In this document: one piece after another, positions 8,201 to 17,886 of the stretch
How the letters are laid out: the number at the start of each line of letters is the position of its first letter
Numbering within the stretch: position 1 is the first letter of the stretch
From: Oceanibium sediminis
GTDB taxonomy: Bacteria > Pseudomonadota > Alphaproteobacteria > Rhodobacterales > Rhodobacteraceae
Assembly (NCBI RefSeq): GCF_003265325.1
Contig: NZ_QGNX01000007.1
Coordinates: 62,001 to 126,000, forward strand
DNA: 64,000 bases
Direction of reading: 5' to 3'
Notes under the pieces: model-generated
Database searches by the model: none
What the model saw: only the letters and a program-made list of their open reading frames with translations
Told to the model about the DNA's origin: nothing
Position numbers and translations under genes: made by a program

Positions 8201-10486
8201 ATGAAGATTCTTTGCCTTGGGGGTGGCCCCGCCGGCCTGTATTTCGCGATTTCAATGAAGCTGCGCGACCCCGCGCACGAGATCACCGTGCTGGAGCGCA
8301 ACCGCGCCAACGACACCTTCGGCTGGGGCGTGGTGCTGTCGGATGACGCGCTGGACCGCATGCAGCGCAACGACCCGGTGTCCACCGACGCGATCCGCGA
8401 CAGCTTCATCTACTGGGACGACATCGCGGTGGTGCGCGACGGGCATCGCGACGTTTCGGGCGGCCACGGGTTCGCCGGGATCGGGCGCAAGAAGATGCTG
8501 ATCCTGCTCCAGGAACGCGCCCGCGAACTGGGCATAGAGATGCGCTTCGAAACCGAGTTCGCCGACGCCGAAACCTATCGCAACGATTACGACCTGGTCG
8601 TCGCCTCGGACGGGCTGAACAGCCGGGTGCGCACCGAATACGCCGATGTCTTCAAGCCCGATATCGACACCCGCCTGTGCAAGTTCATCTGGCTGGGCAC
8701 GAAGCAGAAATTCAACGACGCCTTTACCTTTATCTTCGAAAAGACCGAGCATGGCTGGCTGTGGGCGCATGTCTACCAGTTCGACGACGAGACGGCGACC
8801 TTCATCGTGGAATGCAGCCAGCAAACCTGGGACGATTTCGGCTTCGAGCACATGAGCAAGGAAGAGATCGTCGAGAGCTGCCGCGACGCCTTCTCCGATC
8901 ACCTTGGCGGGCACGAGCTGATGTCCAACGCGGCGCATCTGCGCGGCTCGGCCGTGTGGATGAACTTCCCCCGCGTGATCTGTGACCAGTGGTACAACGG
9001 CAATGTCGTGCTGATGGGCGACGCGGCGGCGACGGGGCACTTCTCCATCGGGTCGGGCACGCGCCTGGCCTTTGACAGCGCCATCGCCCTGGCCAACTAC
9101 CTGCATTCCGAACCGACGCAGGAACGCGCCTTCGAACGCTACCAGGAGGAACGCCGCCTGGAAGTGCTGCGCCTGCAATCAGCGGCGCGCAACAGCCTGG
9201 AATGGTTCGAGGACGTGGAGCGGTACTTCGATCTGCACCCGATCCAGTTCACCTATTCCCTGCTGACCCGTAGTCAGCGGATCAGCCACGAAAACCTGCG
9301 CCTGCGCGACCCCGACTGGGTGGCCCGCGCCGAGGACTGGTTCCAGGAACAGGCCGGCGGCCAACCGGGCCGCGCGCCGATGTTCGCGCCGTTCCGTCTG
9401 GGCGACATGGCGCTGAAGAACCGGATCGTCGTCTCGCCCATGGCGCAGTACAAGGCGGTGGACGGCACCCCCACCAACTGGCACCTGGTTCATTACGGCG
9501 AACGCGCCAAGGGCGGCGCGGGCCTTGTCTACACCGAAATGACCTGTATTTCGCCCGAAGGGCGCATCACGCCGGGGTGCCCCGGCCTTTACTCCCCCGC
9601 CCATGAAACCGCCTGGCGCGAAGTGGTTGATTTCGTCCATGACGAAACCGACGCGAAGATCTGCTGCCAGATCGGCCATTCCGGGCGAAAGGGCTCCACC
9701 CGTATCGGCTGGGAGGGCATGGACAAACCGCTGGAGGACGGCAACTGGCCGATCCTGTCCGCCTCGGCCATTCCCTGGGCCGATGGCAATGCCGTCCCCG
9801 AGGAAATGACCCGCGCGCAGATGGACGAGGTACGCCGCCAGTTCGTCGCTGCAACGGAAATGGCCGCTCGTGCGGGGTTTGACATGGTCGAGTTGCACGC
9901 AGCCCATGGCTACCTTGTGTCCAGCTTCATCTCTCCGGTGTCGAACCAGCGGGGGGATGATTTCGGCGGATCGCTGGACAACCGGATGCGCTGGCCGCTC
10001 GAGGTGTTCCGCGCGATGCGCGCGGCATGGCCCGAGGGCAAGCCGATGTCCGTACGGATCAGCGCCAACGACTGGGTCGGCGACGATGGCGTCACCCCCG
10101 AGGAAGCGGTGCAGATCGCCGCGATGTTCCGCGAAGCGGGAGCCGATATCATCGACGTGTCCGCCGGGCAGACCACGGTGGCCGGGAAACCGGTCTACGG
10201 CCGGATGTTCCAGACGCCGTTTTCCGACCGGATCCGCAACGAGGCGGGGATCGCTACGATGGCGGTGGGCAACATCTACGAACCCGATCACGTCAACTCG
10301 ATCCTGATGGCCGGCCGCGCCGACCTGGTTTGCCTCGCCCGCCCACACCTGGCCGATCCCTACTGGACGCTCCACGCCGCGGTGGCTCTTGGCGACACGG
10401 CGACCGAATGGCCCCTGCCCTACCTGGCGGGCCGCGACCAGGCCCGCCGCCTGGCCGAGCGCCAGGCCGAGGAGATCCGCGCATGA
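8201..10486 (+). CDS. Fused FAD monooxygenase / old yellow enzyme: 2-aminobenzoyl-CoA monooxygenase/reductase type (often labelled salicylyl-CoA 5-hydroxylase)
   Basis: 761 residues from the ATG at 8201, which has GGAGG five bases upstream. Residues 1 to about 380 are a class A flavoprotein monooxygenase: [14 protein letters not shown]-binding loop at 5-15 and [14 protein letters not shown] near 272. From about residue 390 to the end is an old-yellow-enzyme TIM barrel: [17 protein letters not shown], the HAAHGYL active-site motif and [11 protein letters not shown]. This two-domain layout is that of 2-aminobenzoyl-CoA monooxygenase/reductase, which hydroxylates and then reduces the aromatic ring of anthraniloyl-CoA. 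Single-domain relatives hydroxylate salicylyl-CoA. It heads an operon with beta-oxidation genes and a RidA protein, which favours the amino substrate. Substrate choice remains inferred. Confidence 0.88.
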   Translation: MKILCLGGGPAGLYFAISMKLRDPAHEITVLERNRANDTFGWGVVLSDDALDRMQRNDPVSTDAIRDSFIYWDDIAVVRDGHRDVSGGHGFAGIGRKKMLILLQERARELGIEMRFETEFADAETYRNDYDLVVASDGLNSRVRTEYADVFKPDIDTRLCKFIWLGTKQKFNDAFTFIFEKTEHGWLWAHVYQFDDETATFIVECSQQTWDDFGFEHMSKEEIVESCRDAFSDHLGGHELMSNAAHLRGSAVWMNFPRVICDQWYNGNVVLMGDAAATGHFSIGSGTRLAFDSAIALANYLHSEPTQERAFERYQEERRLEVLRLQSAARNSLEWFEDVERYFDLHPIQFTYSLLTRSQRISHENLRLRDPDWVARAEDWFQEQAGGQPGRAPMFAPFRLGDMALKNRIVVSPMAQYKAVDGTPTNWHLVHYGERAKGGAGLVYTEMTCISPEGRITPGCPGLYSPAHETAWREVVDFVHDETDAKICCQIGHSGRKGSTRIGWEGMDKPLEDGNWPILSASAIPWADGNAVPEEMTRAQMDEVRRQFVAATEMAARAGFDMVELHAAHGYLVSSFISPVSNQRGDDFGGSLDNRMRWPLEVFRAMRAAWPEGKPMSVRISANDWVGDDGVTPEEAVQIAAMFREAGADIIDVSAGQTTVAGKPVYGRMFQTPFSDRIRNEAGIATMAVGNIYEPDHVNSILMAGRADLVCLARPHLADPYWTLHAAVALGDTATEWPLPYLAGRDQARRLAERQAEEIRA

Positions 10487-10523
10487 CCCGCGCCACCCTG
10501 ACCTGCATCGCGGGAAGCCCGCC

Positions 10524-11249
10524 ATGAGCCGCGTCCTGATCACCGGCGGCGGCAGCGGCACCGGGGCCGACATGTCGCGCGCCTTCGCCGCCAACGGCCA
10601 CGAGGTCGTCATCACGGGCCGCACCCGGGACAAGCTGGACCAGATCGCCGGGCCGGGCGTCCGCGCCCTGGCCTGCGATATCTCCGATCCCGAACAGGTT
10701 CGCGCGGCTTTCGAGACCGCCGGCCCCTGCCGCATCGTCATCGCCAACGCTGGCGTGGCCGATGCCGCGCCCTTCGGCAAGGTGACGCCCGAGCATTGGC
10801 AGGCGATGATCGCGACCAACCTGACCGGCACTTTCCTGACCTTCCAGCAGGCGCTGGAGCAGATGACGGACGGCGGGCGGCTGATCGCCGTCTCCTCCAT
10901 AGCGGGGATCCGCGGCGCGGCCTATGCCGCCCCCTATGCCGCCAGCAAACACGGGGTGATGGGGCTTGTCCGCTCGCTCGCGCTGGAAGTCGCGCGCAAG
11001 GGCATCACCGTCAACGCGATCTGCCCCGGCTTCCTCGACACCGAGATGACCGCCCGAAGCGTGGCGAACATCATGGAACAGACCGGACGCTCCGAAGAGG
11101 ATGCGATCGCGTCGCTGACGGCAAAGAAGCCGCAGCGCCGCCTGGTCACGCCGGCCGAAGTCACCGCCACCGCGCTGTGGCTCGCCTCGGACGGGGCGGC
11201 CAGTGTCAACGGGCAGGCAATCCTGCTGGATGGAGGGGAAAGCGCATGA
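10524..11249 (+). CDS. SDR family 3-hydroxyacyl-CoA dehydrogenase-like oxidoreductase
   Basis: 241 residues starting at the ATG at 10524, which gives MSRVLITGGGSGTG; upstream in-frame codons lie inside the monooxygenase gene and are not SDR-like. It contains the nucleotide-binding loop, NAG (ANAGVAD), a catalytic Ser (VSSIAG), YAASK near residue 140 and LDGGES at the end. In this operon it could oxidise the hydroxyacyl-CoA formed by the neighbouring hydratase, or the alicyclic alcohol left by the monooxygenase/reductase. Its stop overlaps the MarR start by 4 bp. Confidence 0.82.
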   Translation: MSRVLITGGGSGTGADMSRAFAANGHEVVITGRTRDKLDQIAGPGVRALACDISDPEQVRAAFETAGPCRIVIANAGVADAAPFGKVTPEHWQAMIATNLTGTFLTFQQALEQMTDGGRLIAVSSIAGIRGAAYAAPYAASKHGVMGLVRSLALEVARKGITVNAICPGFLDTEMTARSVANIMEQTGRSEEDAIASLTAKKPQRRLVTPAEVTATALWLASDGAASVNGQAILLDGGESA

Positions 11250-11680
11250 GCGATCTGAGCAAACGCCGTCTCAAGACGTGGATTCGGCTGCTGGGCGTGA
11301 CCCGCGCCGCTGAAAACCGGCTGCGCGATTACCTGCGTGTCGAGCACAACACCACCCTGCCGCGCTTTGACGTGATGGCCGCGCTCTGGCGGCGGCGCGA
11401 CGGGGTGACGATGTCGGAACTGTCGCGGATGCTGCTGGTGTCCAACGGGAACGCGACGGCCGTGATGGACCGGCTGGAGAAGGACGGGTTCGCCAAGCGC
11501 GAGGCCGAGGACGGCGACCGCCGCCGCATCCGCGTGCGCCTGACCCCCAAGGGGCTGAAAGCCTTTGAATCCATGGCCGCCGGCCACGAGGCCGAGGTCG
11601 ACGCGATCCTGTCCAACCTCGACAAGGACGATCTTGAGACGATGCGCGAGATCCTGTCGCGCGCAAGGAGAACCGAATGA
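11246..11680 (+). CDS. MarR family transcriptional regulator
   Basis: 144 residues. The winged-helix domain is visible as [20 protein letters not shown] followed by the wing sequence [16 protein letters not shown], which carries the family DRR signature. The start ATG overlaps the preceding SDR stop by 4 bp and has GGAGGGG upstream. Such regulators usually repress catabolic operons and release DNA on binding an aromatic acid or its CoA ester. The palindrome at 8113-8145 ahead of the same operon is its probable target. Confidence 0.88.
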   Translation: MSDLSKRRLKTWIRLLGVTRAAENRLRDYLRVEHNTTLPRFDVMAALWRRRDGVTMSELSRMLLVSNGNATAVMDRLEKDGFAKREAEDGDRRRIRVRLTPKGLKAFESMAAGHEAEVDAILSNLDKDDLETMREILSRARRTE

Positions 11681-12489
11681 AACCGATCCAGATGGCCGAA
11701 CTGAACCCCGAGCACTTCCTCTGGGAGGTCAAGGATCGCATCGCCGTGGTCCGCCTGAATCGCCCCGAGCGCAAGAACCCGCTGACCTTTGAAAGCTACG
11801 CCGAACTGGGCCGCGCCTTCCGCGACCTGGCCCATGCGGACGATGTGGATGCCGTGGTGCTGGCCAGTAATGGCGGCAACTTCTGCTCGGGCGGCGATGT
11901 GCATGAGATCATCGGCCCGCTGGTGGGCATGGACATGCCGGAGCTGCTGGCCTTCACCCGGATGACCGGCGAACTGGTCAGCGCGATGCTTCACTGCAAC
12001 AAGCCGATCATTGCCGCGGTCGAGGGGATCTGCGTCGGCGCGGGCGCGATCATGGCCATGGCCAGCGACATCCGCCTTGCCAGCCCCTCGGCCAAGGCGG
12101 CGTTCCTGTTCACCCGCGTCGGCCTTGCGGGCTGCGACATGGGCGCCTGCGCGATCCTGCCCCGGATCATTGGCCAGGGCCGCGCGGCGGAACTGCTGTA
12201 CTCCGGCCGTATGCTGCGGGCCGAGGAAGGCGCGCAGTGGGGCTTCTGGAACAGCCTGCATGACGATGCCGAAACCGCCGCGATGGACCTGGCGCGCCAG
12301 ATCGCCGCCGGCCCGACCTGGGCCCATGGCATCACCAAGACGCAGCTGTACCAGGAATGGAACATGGGGCTGGACCAGGCCATCGAGTCCGAGGCGCAGG
12401 CCCAGGCGATCTGCATGAAGACGCGCGATTTCGAGCGCGCCTACCACGCCTTCGTCAAGAAGCAGACGCCGGTGTTCGAGGGCAACTGA
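11677..12489 (+). CDS. Enoyl-CoA hydratase/isomerase family protein
   Basis: 270 residues, the normal crotonase length plus a short N-terminal extension. Oxyanion-hole segments are FCSGGDV near residue 70 and [12 protein letters not shown] near residue 119. The C-terminus keeps an F(V/L)KKQ-like segment ([14 protein letters not shown]) typical of ring- and aryl-CoA-processing crotonases. It likely hydrates an alicyclic or aryl enoyl-CoA after ring reduction. ATGA overlap with the MarR gene shows translational coupling. The precise substrate is not determined. Confidence 0.85.
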   Translation: MKPIQMAELNPEHFLWEVKDRIAVVRLNRPERKNPLTFESYAELGRAFRDLAHADDVDAVVLASNGGNFCSGGDVHEIIGPLVGMDMPELLAFTRMTGELVSAMLHCNKPIIAAVEGICVGAGAIMAMASDIRLASPSAKAAFLFTRVGLAGCDMGACAILPRIIGQGRAAELLYSGRMLRAEEGAQWGFWNSLHDDAETAAMDLARQIAAGPTWAHGITKTQLYQEWNMGLDQAIESEAQAQAICMKTRDFERAYHAFVKKQTPVFEGN

Positions 12490-12523
12490 CCCGCCCGGCC
12501 CCAAGCATCGAAAGGCAGACACG

Positions 12524-13672
12524 ATGGACCGCAGCTTTCTGGATTGGCCCTTCTTCGAACAGCGCCACCGCGACCTTGCGGATGCGCTCGAGGCATGGAT
12601 GCAGACCGACGCGCCCCGGATCGACCATCATGACGTGGATGCGGCCTGCCGCACCCTGGTGGCGAAGCTTGGCGCGGCAGGCTGGCTGCGCCATTCGGGC
12701 GGCGAAAGCCTCGACATCCGCAGCCTGTGCCTGATCCGCGAAACGCTGGCCCGCCACGACGGGCTGGCGGATTTTGCCTTTGCGATGCAGGGGCTGGGCA
12801 TGGGTGCCGTGACCCTGTTCGGTACGCCCGAGCAGCGCGCCTGGCTTGAGCGGACCCGCGAGGGCACCGCGATTTCTGCCTTTGCACTGACCGAACCGGG
12901 CTCCGGCTCGGACGTGGCGCGCAGCACCACCACCGCGCGGCGCACGGATGACGGCTGGGTGCTGGACGGCGAGAAAACATATATCTCCAACGGCGGCATC
13001 GCCGACGTCTACGTCGTCTTCGCGCGCACCGGCGAAGCGCCGGGCGCGAAGGGGCTGTCCGCCTTCCTGATGCCCGCCGACACGCCCGGGCTCGAAGTTG
13101 TCGAGCGGATCGAGGTGATCGCCCCGCATCCGCTGGCGCACCTGCGCCTTGACGGCGTGGAACTGTCCGACGATGCGCTGATCGGCGACGCCGGGGCGGG
13201 GTTCAAGGTCGCGATGACCGTGCTGGATCATTTCCGCCCCACGGTCGGCGCTGCGGCGCTGGGGTTTGCGCGCCGCGCGCTGGACGAGGCGATGGCGCGG
13301 GTGAGCGAACGCCAGCTTTTCGGCGCGCCGATGGCCGAGCTACAGATGGTGCAGGGCCATATCGCCGACATGGCGCTGGACGTGGACGCCGCGGCACTGC
13401 TGATCTACCGCGCGGCCTGGGCCAAGGACCGGGGCGCGACCCGCATCACGCGCGAAGCGGCGATGGCCAAGCTTTACGCGACCGAGGCGGCGCAAAAGGT
13501 CATCGACCAGGCGGTGCAACTGTTCGGCGGCGATGGCGTGCGCACCGGGACCCCGGTGGAAAGCCTATACCGCGAAATTCGCGCGCTGCGCATCTACGAA
13601 GGGGCCAGCGACGTGCAGAAGCTGGTGATCGCCCGTGCCGCGCTGTCCGACTTCGAGGCGGGCGCGCGATGA
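12524..13672 (+). CDS. Acyl-CoA dehydrogenase family protein
   Basis: 382 residues with the standard three-domain pattern: helical N-terminus, middle beta domain with [14 protein letters not shown], and C-terminal helical domain with [14 protein letters not shown] and [10 protein letters not shown]. The last segment includes the position of the catalytic Glu in many members. FAD-dependent alpha,beta-desaturation of an acyl-CoA is expected, with electrons passed to ETF. Placed after the hydratase gene, it fits beta-oxidation-like breakdown of the reduced ring. It overlaps the thioesterase start by 4 bp. Confidence 0.88.
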   Translation: MDRSFLDWPFFEQRHRDLADALEAWMQTDAPRIDHHDVDAACRTLVAKLGAAGWLRHSGGESLDIRSLCLIRETLARHDGLADFAFAMQGLGMGAVTLFGTPEQRAWLERTREGTAISAFALTEPGSGSDVARSTTTARRTDDGWVLDGEKTYISNGGIADVYVVFARTGEAPGAKGLSAFLMPADTPGLEVVERIEVIAPHPLAHLRLDGVELSDDALIGDAGAGFKVAMTVLDHFRPTVGAAALGFARRALDEAMARVSERQLFGAPMAELQMVQGHIADMALDVDAAALLIYRAAWAKDRGATRITREAAMAKLYATEAAQKVIDQAVQLFGGDGVRTGTPVESLYREIRALRIYEGASDVQKLVIARAALSDFEAGAR

Positions 13673-14058
13673 GCTACAGCCGCATCATCCCCGTCGAATT
13701 CTGCCACTGCGACCCCGCGGGCATCGTCTTCTACCCCCGCTTCGCGGAAATGGTGAATTCCATGGTCGAGAACTTCTTCGCGCAAGAGGTCGGCTATCCC
13801 TTCGCCCGCATCGTGGCAGAGGGAAACGGCATACCAAGCGTGCGTTTCGAGATCGACTTTCACAAACCGGCCCGCCTTGGCGACCGTCTGACCTGGACGC
13901 TGAGCGTCGAACACGTCGGCGCCAGCAGTGCGCGGTTCCGCGTCGTGGCGGAGGACCGCCTGGAAGCCCGCAGCACCGTGGTCTGGATCGATCGCAGCTT
14001 CAAACCGGCCCGCTGGCCCGACCAAATACGATCCATTCTGGAGGCACATCATGCATGA
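13669..14058 (+). CDS. 4-hydroxybenzoyl-CoA thioesterase family (hotdog) protein
   Basis: 129 residues, a single hotdog domain. The N-terminal active-site segment [15 protein letters not shown] contains the Asp that is catalytic in 4-hydroxybenzoyl-CoA thioesterases. It may release free acid from an aryl-CoA, either to rescue CoA or as a pathway step (for example gentisyl-CoA to gentisate if the monooxygenase used salicylyl-CoA). It overlaps both neighbours by a few bases and is clearly in the operon. Confidence 0.85.
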   Translation: MSYSRIIPVEFCHCDPAGIVFYPRFAEMVNSMVENFFAQEVGYPFARIVAEGNGIPSVRFEIDFHKPARLGDRLTWTLSVEHVGASSARFRVVAEDRLEARSTVVWIDRSFKPARWPDQIRSILEAHHA

Positions 14059-14446
14059 ACAACTGAACCCCGCGACCTGGAAACAGGCGCAAGGCTATTC
14101 CAACGGCATCCTGGCGCGGGGGCAGATGATATTTACCGGCGGGCTGGTCGGCTGGGACGAGAACCACGCGTTCCAGACCGACGATTTCGCCGGGCAGGTC
14201 CGCCAGGTGCTGAAGAACATCGTCGCGGTCCTGGCCGAGGGCGGCGCGGGGCCCGAACACCTGGTCCGGCTGACCTGGTACGTCACCGACAAGCAGGAAT
14301 ACCTGGCCGCGCTGCGCGATGTCGGCGCCGCCTACCGCGATGAGATCGGGCGCCATTTCCCGGCCATGGCGCTGGTCCAGGTGGCCGGCCTGGTCGAGGA
14401 CCGCGCCAAAGTCGAGATCGAGGCGACGGCGGTAATCCCCGACTGA
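14051..14446 (+). CDS. RidA family protein (enamine/imine deaminase-like)
   Basis: 131 residues from ATG 14051, with GGAGG upstream; it overlaps the thioesterase gene by 8 bp. RidA features are GQMIFTGGLVGWD, a C-terminal VEDRAKVEIEATAV, and HLVRLTWYVTD. RidA proteins hydrolyse reactive enamines or imines to ketones and ammonia. A RidA here fits the enamine expected from ring-reduced 2-aminobenzoyl-CoA, a point in favour of anthranilate as substrate. The canonical Arg seen in archetypal RidA (IEAVA) appears replaced in context by IEATAV, so activity should not be assumed. Confidence 0.82.
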   Translation: MHEQLNPATWKQAQGYSNGILARGQMIFTGGLVGWDENHAFQTDDFAGQVRQVLKNIVAVLAEGGAGPEHLVRLTWYVTDKQEYLAALRDVGAAYRDEIGRHFPAMALVQVAGLVEDRAKVEIEATAVIPD

Positions 14447-14559
14447 TGCCCCAAGACCCGCAGCGATGCGCCAAGGGGCGGCGATGCCGCCCCGTCGCTG
14501 CCCGTCCCCGCCGGCGCCAAGAACAAAAGTCAGACCAACACAGGGAAAGGAAATACCGA

Positions 14560-15567
14560 ATGAGACATTTCGCAAAACTGCTGGGCACGCTGGCCATCGG
14601 TTTCACCGCCGCGACGGCGCAGGCCCAGGACTTCTACAAGATGGGCACGCTTGCGCCCGGGGGCACGATCTACACCATCACCGCCGGCTTCGCGCAGGCC
14701 GTCACCCGCCACGTCGATGGCGCGGAAGTGCAGGTGAACGCATCGGGCTCTGCCGCGCAGCACATGCTGGCAGCGGCGCGGGGCGACCTGGACTTCTTCA
14801 TGTCCTCGACGCTGCTTTACCACCACATGGCCAACGGCAGCGCGATGTACGCCAAGATCGACAACGCGCCCGAGCTGGCGCAGAACCTGCGCGGGATCTT
14901 CAACTTCCCCGTCGGTGCCTGGCACGCGCTCGTCTATGCCGACTCCGGGATCGAGAGTTTTGACGACATCGAAGGCAAGACCGTCTTCCTCGGCCCGCCC
15001 TCCGGCGGCTCGACGGCGTTCACGAAAGCGGTTGTCGAAGGCGCGACCGGCTTCGTCGCGGAAGAGGATTTCGACGTCGCGAAGATGGGCTTCCAGGCTG
15101 CCCAGCAGGGCTTTCAGGACCGGCGCATCGATGTGCTGATCTTCCCCTCGCTGGTGCCGGGGGCCTATGTCCAGCAGCTTGCGCTGACCAACGACCTGCG
15201 GCTTCTGTCCCTGCGGGACGAGGACTACGAAAAGCCCGGAGTCGCCGCCGTGATGTCCCAGGCCGGACGCTCGCGCGAGGTGATACCCGAGGGGGCCTAC
15301 GGTGAGGGGCTGCAAAGCGGCGGCGACGTGCAGACCGTGGGCGCCTGAATCGGCGTCGGCGTGCGCGCCGCACTGGACGAGGAACTGGTCTACCAGGCAA
15401 CCAAGGCGTTCTGGGAGCATATCGACGAGTTGCACGCCCAGGGCCCGGCCTTCGGCTCGATCACGCCCGAGTCGGGGTTGAGAGAGATCAACATGCCGCT
15501 GCATCCCGGCGCGCTGCGCTACTACGAAGAAATCGGCCTCGACATTCCGGACGCTGCCCGCGGGTAA
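14560..15567 (+). pseudogene. TAXI family TRAP substrate-binding protein with in-frame TGA
   Basis: The ATG at 14560 opens a signal peptide (MRHFAKLLGTLAIGFTAATA, cleaved near AQA) and a TAXI domain starting KMGTLAPGGTIYTITAGFA. A TGA codon at 15346-15348 interrupts the frame at QTVGA. The same frame then continues without shift as IGVGVRAALDEELVYQATKA to a stop at 15565-15567, giving the normal length of about 335 codons. Residues on both sides match the family, so a single base change (most simply TGG to TGA) is the likely cause. It may be a real loss, a sequencing error or, less likely, read-through. The cognate permease follows at 15760. Confidence 0.8.
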
Positions 15568-15569
15568 GC

Positions 15570-15620
15570 CCGCCGGTTAGTCCCGGCGGCCGGGTGGGAG
15601 GCCCTGTGCCCTCACCCGGC
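15570..15620 (+). promoter_or_regulatory. Tandem, mutually overlapping hairpins between TAXI receptor and permease genes
   Basis: CCGCCGG (15570-15576) pairs with CCGGCGG (15583-15589). The next hairpin uses GCCGGGTG (15589-15596) with CACCCGGC (15613-15620) and is followed by TTT. The two stems share base 15589. Their position just after the binding-protein stop suggests partial termination or mRNA 3'-end protection, giving excess receptor over permease. Confidence 0.5.
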
Positions 15621-15759
15621 TTTCGAAGCACCATTGCCGGTCAACCCGCCGCCCCTTGTGCCGAGGCGGCGTCTGGCTGTACCGGCCATCTGCGCCAGCA
15701 ACCGGTCGCCGCCGCCGCTAGGCGGGGCGGCCCGCCCGGAAAACCAGACGGATAGCCAC

Positions 15760-17637
15760 ATGAACGACGCGCCGAACACCAGCATCAACCGCTCCCGCCA
15801 CCTTGCGGCGATGGCCCTGGGACTTGGGCTCACGGGCACGACCCTGTGGACCACCCTGTTCGGCGGCTTGAGCGAGTTCCTGCTGCGCGGGGTCGTCCTT
15901 TGGGCGGCGGGGATCGCCGTGCTGTTGTTGCAACCGACGCGAACCGGGCCACGGTGGGCGGGCGCGGCGCTGGACCTGGTGATCGGGGCCGCGTTCTCAG
16001 CCGCGATCTTCTGGTTCCTGCGCCTCAGCGAGGAACTCTGGTCCGGACTCTACATCCTGTCGGGCACGGACCAGCTGCTGGCTCTCACTGGGTTGCTCTC
16101 GCTGCTGGAACTGACGCGCCGGGCCATCGGCACACCGTTGGCGATCCTCGCCGGGCTTTGCGTGGTCTACGCGCTGTTCGGGGACAGCCTGCCGTGGATC
16201 TTCCGCCATGCGGGATACAGCCTGTCGTCGGTGTCGCAGACGGTCTGGTACAGCCTTGACGGGGTCTTCGGCATTGCCGCGGCGGTGATGGTCAGCCTTG
16301 TCTTCGTCTATATCGTGTTCGGCAGCGTCCTGGAATGCACCGGCGCGGGCGAGGTGATGTTGCGCGTCGCCACCCGCTCGACGGAAGGGTTCCGCGGCGG
16401 CGCGGGCCACGGCGCAGTGGCCGCCAGTGCCCTGTTCGGCACGATCTCGGGCAGCGTGACGGCCAACGTGGTGGGCACCGGAGTTTTCACCATGGGCCTG
16501 ATGAAGCGCCAGGGCTTCCGCCCCGCCTTTGCCGGGGGCGTGGAAGCCTCGGCCTCGGCCGCCGGGCAGTTCCTGCCGCCAGTGATGGGGGCCGCCGCCT
16601 TCCTGATGTCGGAGCTTGTCGGGGTCAGCTACCTGACGATCTGCCTTGCCGCGCTGCTGCCCGCGCTGTTCTTTTTCGCCAGCCTGTTCCTCGGCGTGCG
16701 GCTGGAGGCGGTAAAACAGGGCATGGCGCCCGTTCCCCGCAGCCAGCGACAGCCGCTGAGCGGCCATGACATGCGCCAGTCCCTGCTGTTCATCGTGCCG
16801 ATCGGGACGATCCTCGCCGTGCTGATCAGCGGCCGCTCCCCTGCCCTCGCCGGGGTGGCGGCCATCGGCGCAGCGGTGGTGCTCGGGCTGCTGCTGAGCC
16901 CCGAGCTGCGCCGCAACCCCCAGCGCCTGCTGGCGGGGCTGGCGAATGGCGGGCTTGCGGGCGCGCGCATCATGGTGGCGGTCGGCGCGATCGGCATCCT
17001 GATCGGGGTGCTGAACTTGACCGGCCTCGGCACGCGCATCGCCGAGACCATCCTGTCCTTCGGCGGTGACAGCCTGCTGCCCTCGCTAATCCTGACCATG
17101 ATCGCCAGTATCGTGCTGGGCATGGGACTGCCGACGCTTCCCGCCTACCTGCTGATCGTCATCTTGGTCGGCCCCGCGCTGGAACGGCTCGGGGTGCCGC
17201 TGCTGGCGGCGCATCTGTTCGTTATGTATTTCGCCGTCTTCTCGGCACTGACGCCCCCCGTGGCACTGGCCGCATTTGCCGCCGCGCCGATCGTGGGCGC
17301 ACCGCCCACGCGGATCGGCCTTGCGGCCATGCGCCTTTCAGCGGCGGGTTTCATCATTCCCTTCGCCTTCGTCTACGACCCCGCGCTGCTGATCGTGTTC
17401 GCCCAGGGCCCATTGGACACCCTGCTCGCGGGCCTGGGGCTCGCCGCGGCGATATGGCTGATCGCCACCGCGCTTGCCGGCATCGACGCCCGCCCCCTCC
17501 CACCCGCCGCAAGGGGCCTTCGGCTTGTTGCCGCCATGGCGCTGCTGCTGGATATCCAGGGCGCCCTGCTCCTCGGGGTCGCACTTGGGATTGCCTGCCT
17601 TGCGCATGATCGCAGGCGCAAGGTCGTTCAAGGGTGA
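15760..17637 (+). CDS. TRAP transporter fused 4TM/12TM permease (TAXI type)
   Basis: 625 residues from the ATG at 15760 (MNDAPNTSINRSRHLA); the upstream in-frame extension is hydrophilic and Pro/Arg-rich and covers the intergenic hairpins, so it is excluded. The N-terminal four helices replace DctQ and the remainder is DctM-like. Signatures include ALFGTISGSVTANVVGTG, GQFLPPVMGAAAFLMSE and VLGMGLPTLPAYLLIVI. It should import an organic acid with the TAXI receptor encoded immediately upstream, whose gene carries the in-frame TGA. It ends the rightward operon. Confidence 0.88.
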   Translation: MNDAPNTSINRSRHLAAMALGLGLTGTTLWTTLFGGLSEFLLRGVVLWAAGIAVLLLQPTRTGPRWAGAALDLVIGAAFSAAIFWFLRLSEELWSGLYILSGTDQLLALTGLLSLLELTRRAIGTPLAILAGLCVVYALFGDSLPWIFRHAGYSLSSVSQTVWYSLDGVFGIAAAVMVSLVFVYIVFGSVLECTGAGEVMLRVATRSTEGFRGGAGHGAVAASALFGTISGSVTANVVGTGVFTMGLMKRQGFRPAFAGGVEASASAAGQFLPPVMGAAAFLMSELVGVSYLTICLAALLPALFFFASLFLGVRLEAVKQGMAPVPRSQRQPLSGHDMRQSLLFIVPIGTILAVLISGRSPALAGVAAIGAAVVLGLLLSPELRRNPQRLLAGLANGGLAGARIMVAVGAIGILIGVLNLTGLGTRIAETILSFGGDSLLPSLILTMIASIVLGMGLPTLPAYLLIVILVGPALERLGVPLLAAHLFVMYFAVFSALTPPVALAAFAAAPIVGAPPTRIGLAAMRLSAAGFIIPFAFVYDPALLIVFAQGPLDTLLAGLGLAAAIWLIATALAGIDARPLPPAARGLRLVAAMALLLDIQGALLLGVALGIACLAHDRRRKVVQG

Positions 17638-17886
17638 GGGTTGTCCAGCCGTCCGGAGCCGGTCTGTCATTGAACATTGCACCAAAGCGTCTCGTCAGAA
17701 ATCCTCCGTTGCTGCGGGGGACGTGAACGGCCCATGAGGAAACCGACAGCTCGGTTTGACCCGCTGCCATGCTCTCCCCGGACGACTGCACTGGATTCAC
17801 GGCGCCCTGGAACAGGAGAATACCTTAACTGGTGACCCTCAGCGGTGCTGACCCATGTCTAGCCCCATGCTTCTGGGCTACTGATC

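Noticed and set aside
10483-10527. Possible 14-codon leader peptide between the monooxygenase and SDR genes
   Set aside because: It overlaps both genes by ATGA-type junctions but has no attenuator structure; the frame is probably chance.
15346-15348. Selenocysteine at the TGA of the TAXI receptor
   Set aside because: No SECIS-like hairpin was evident right after the TGA, and Cys or Sec is not expected at this position in the family.
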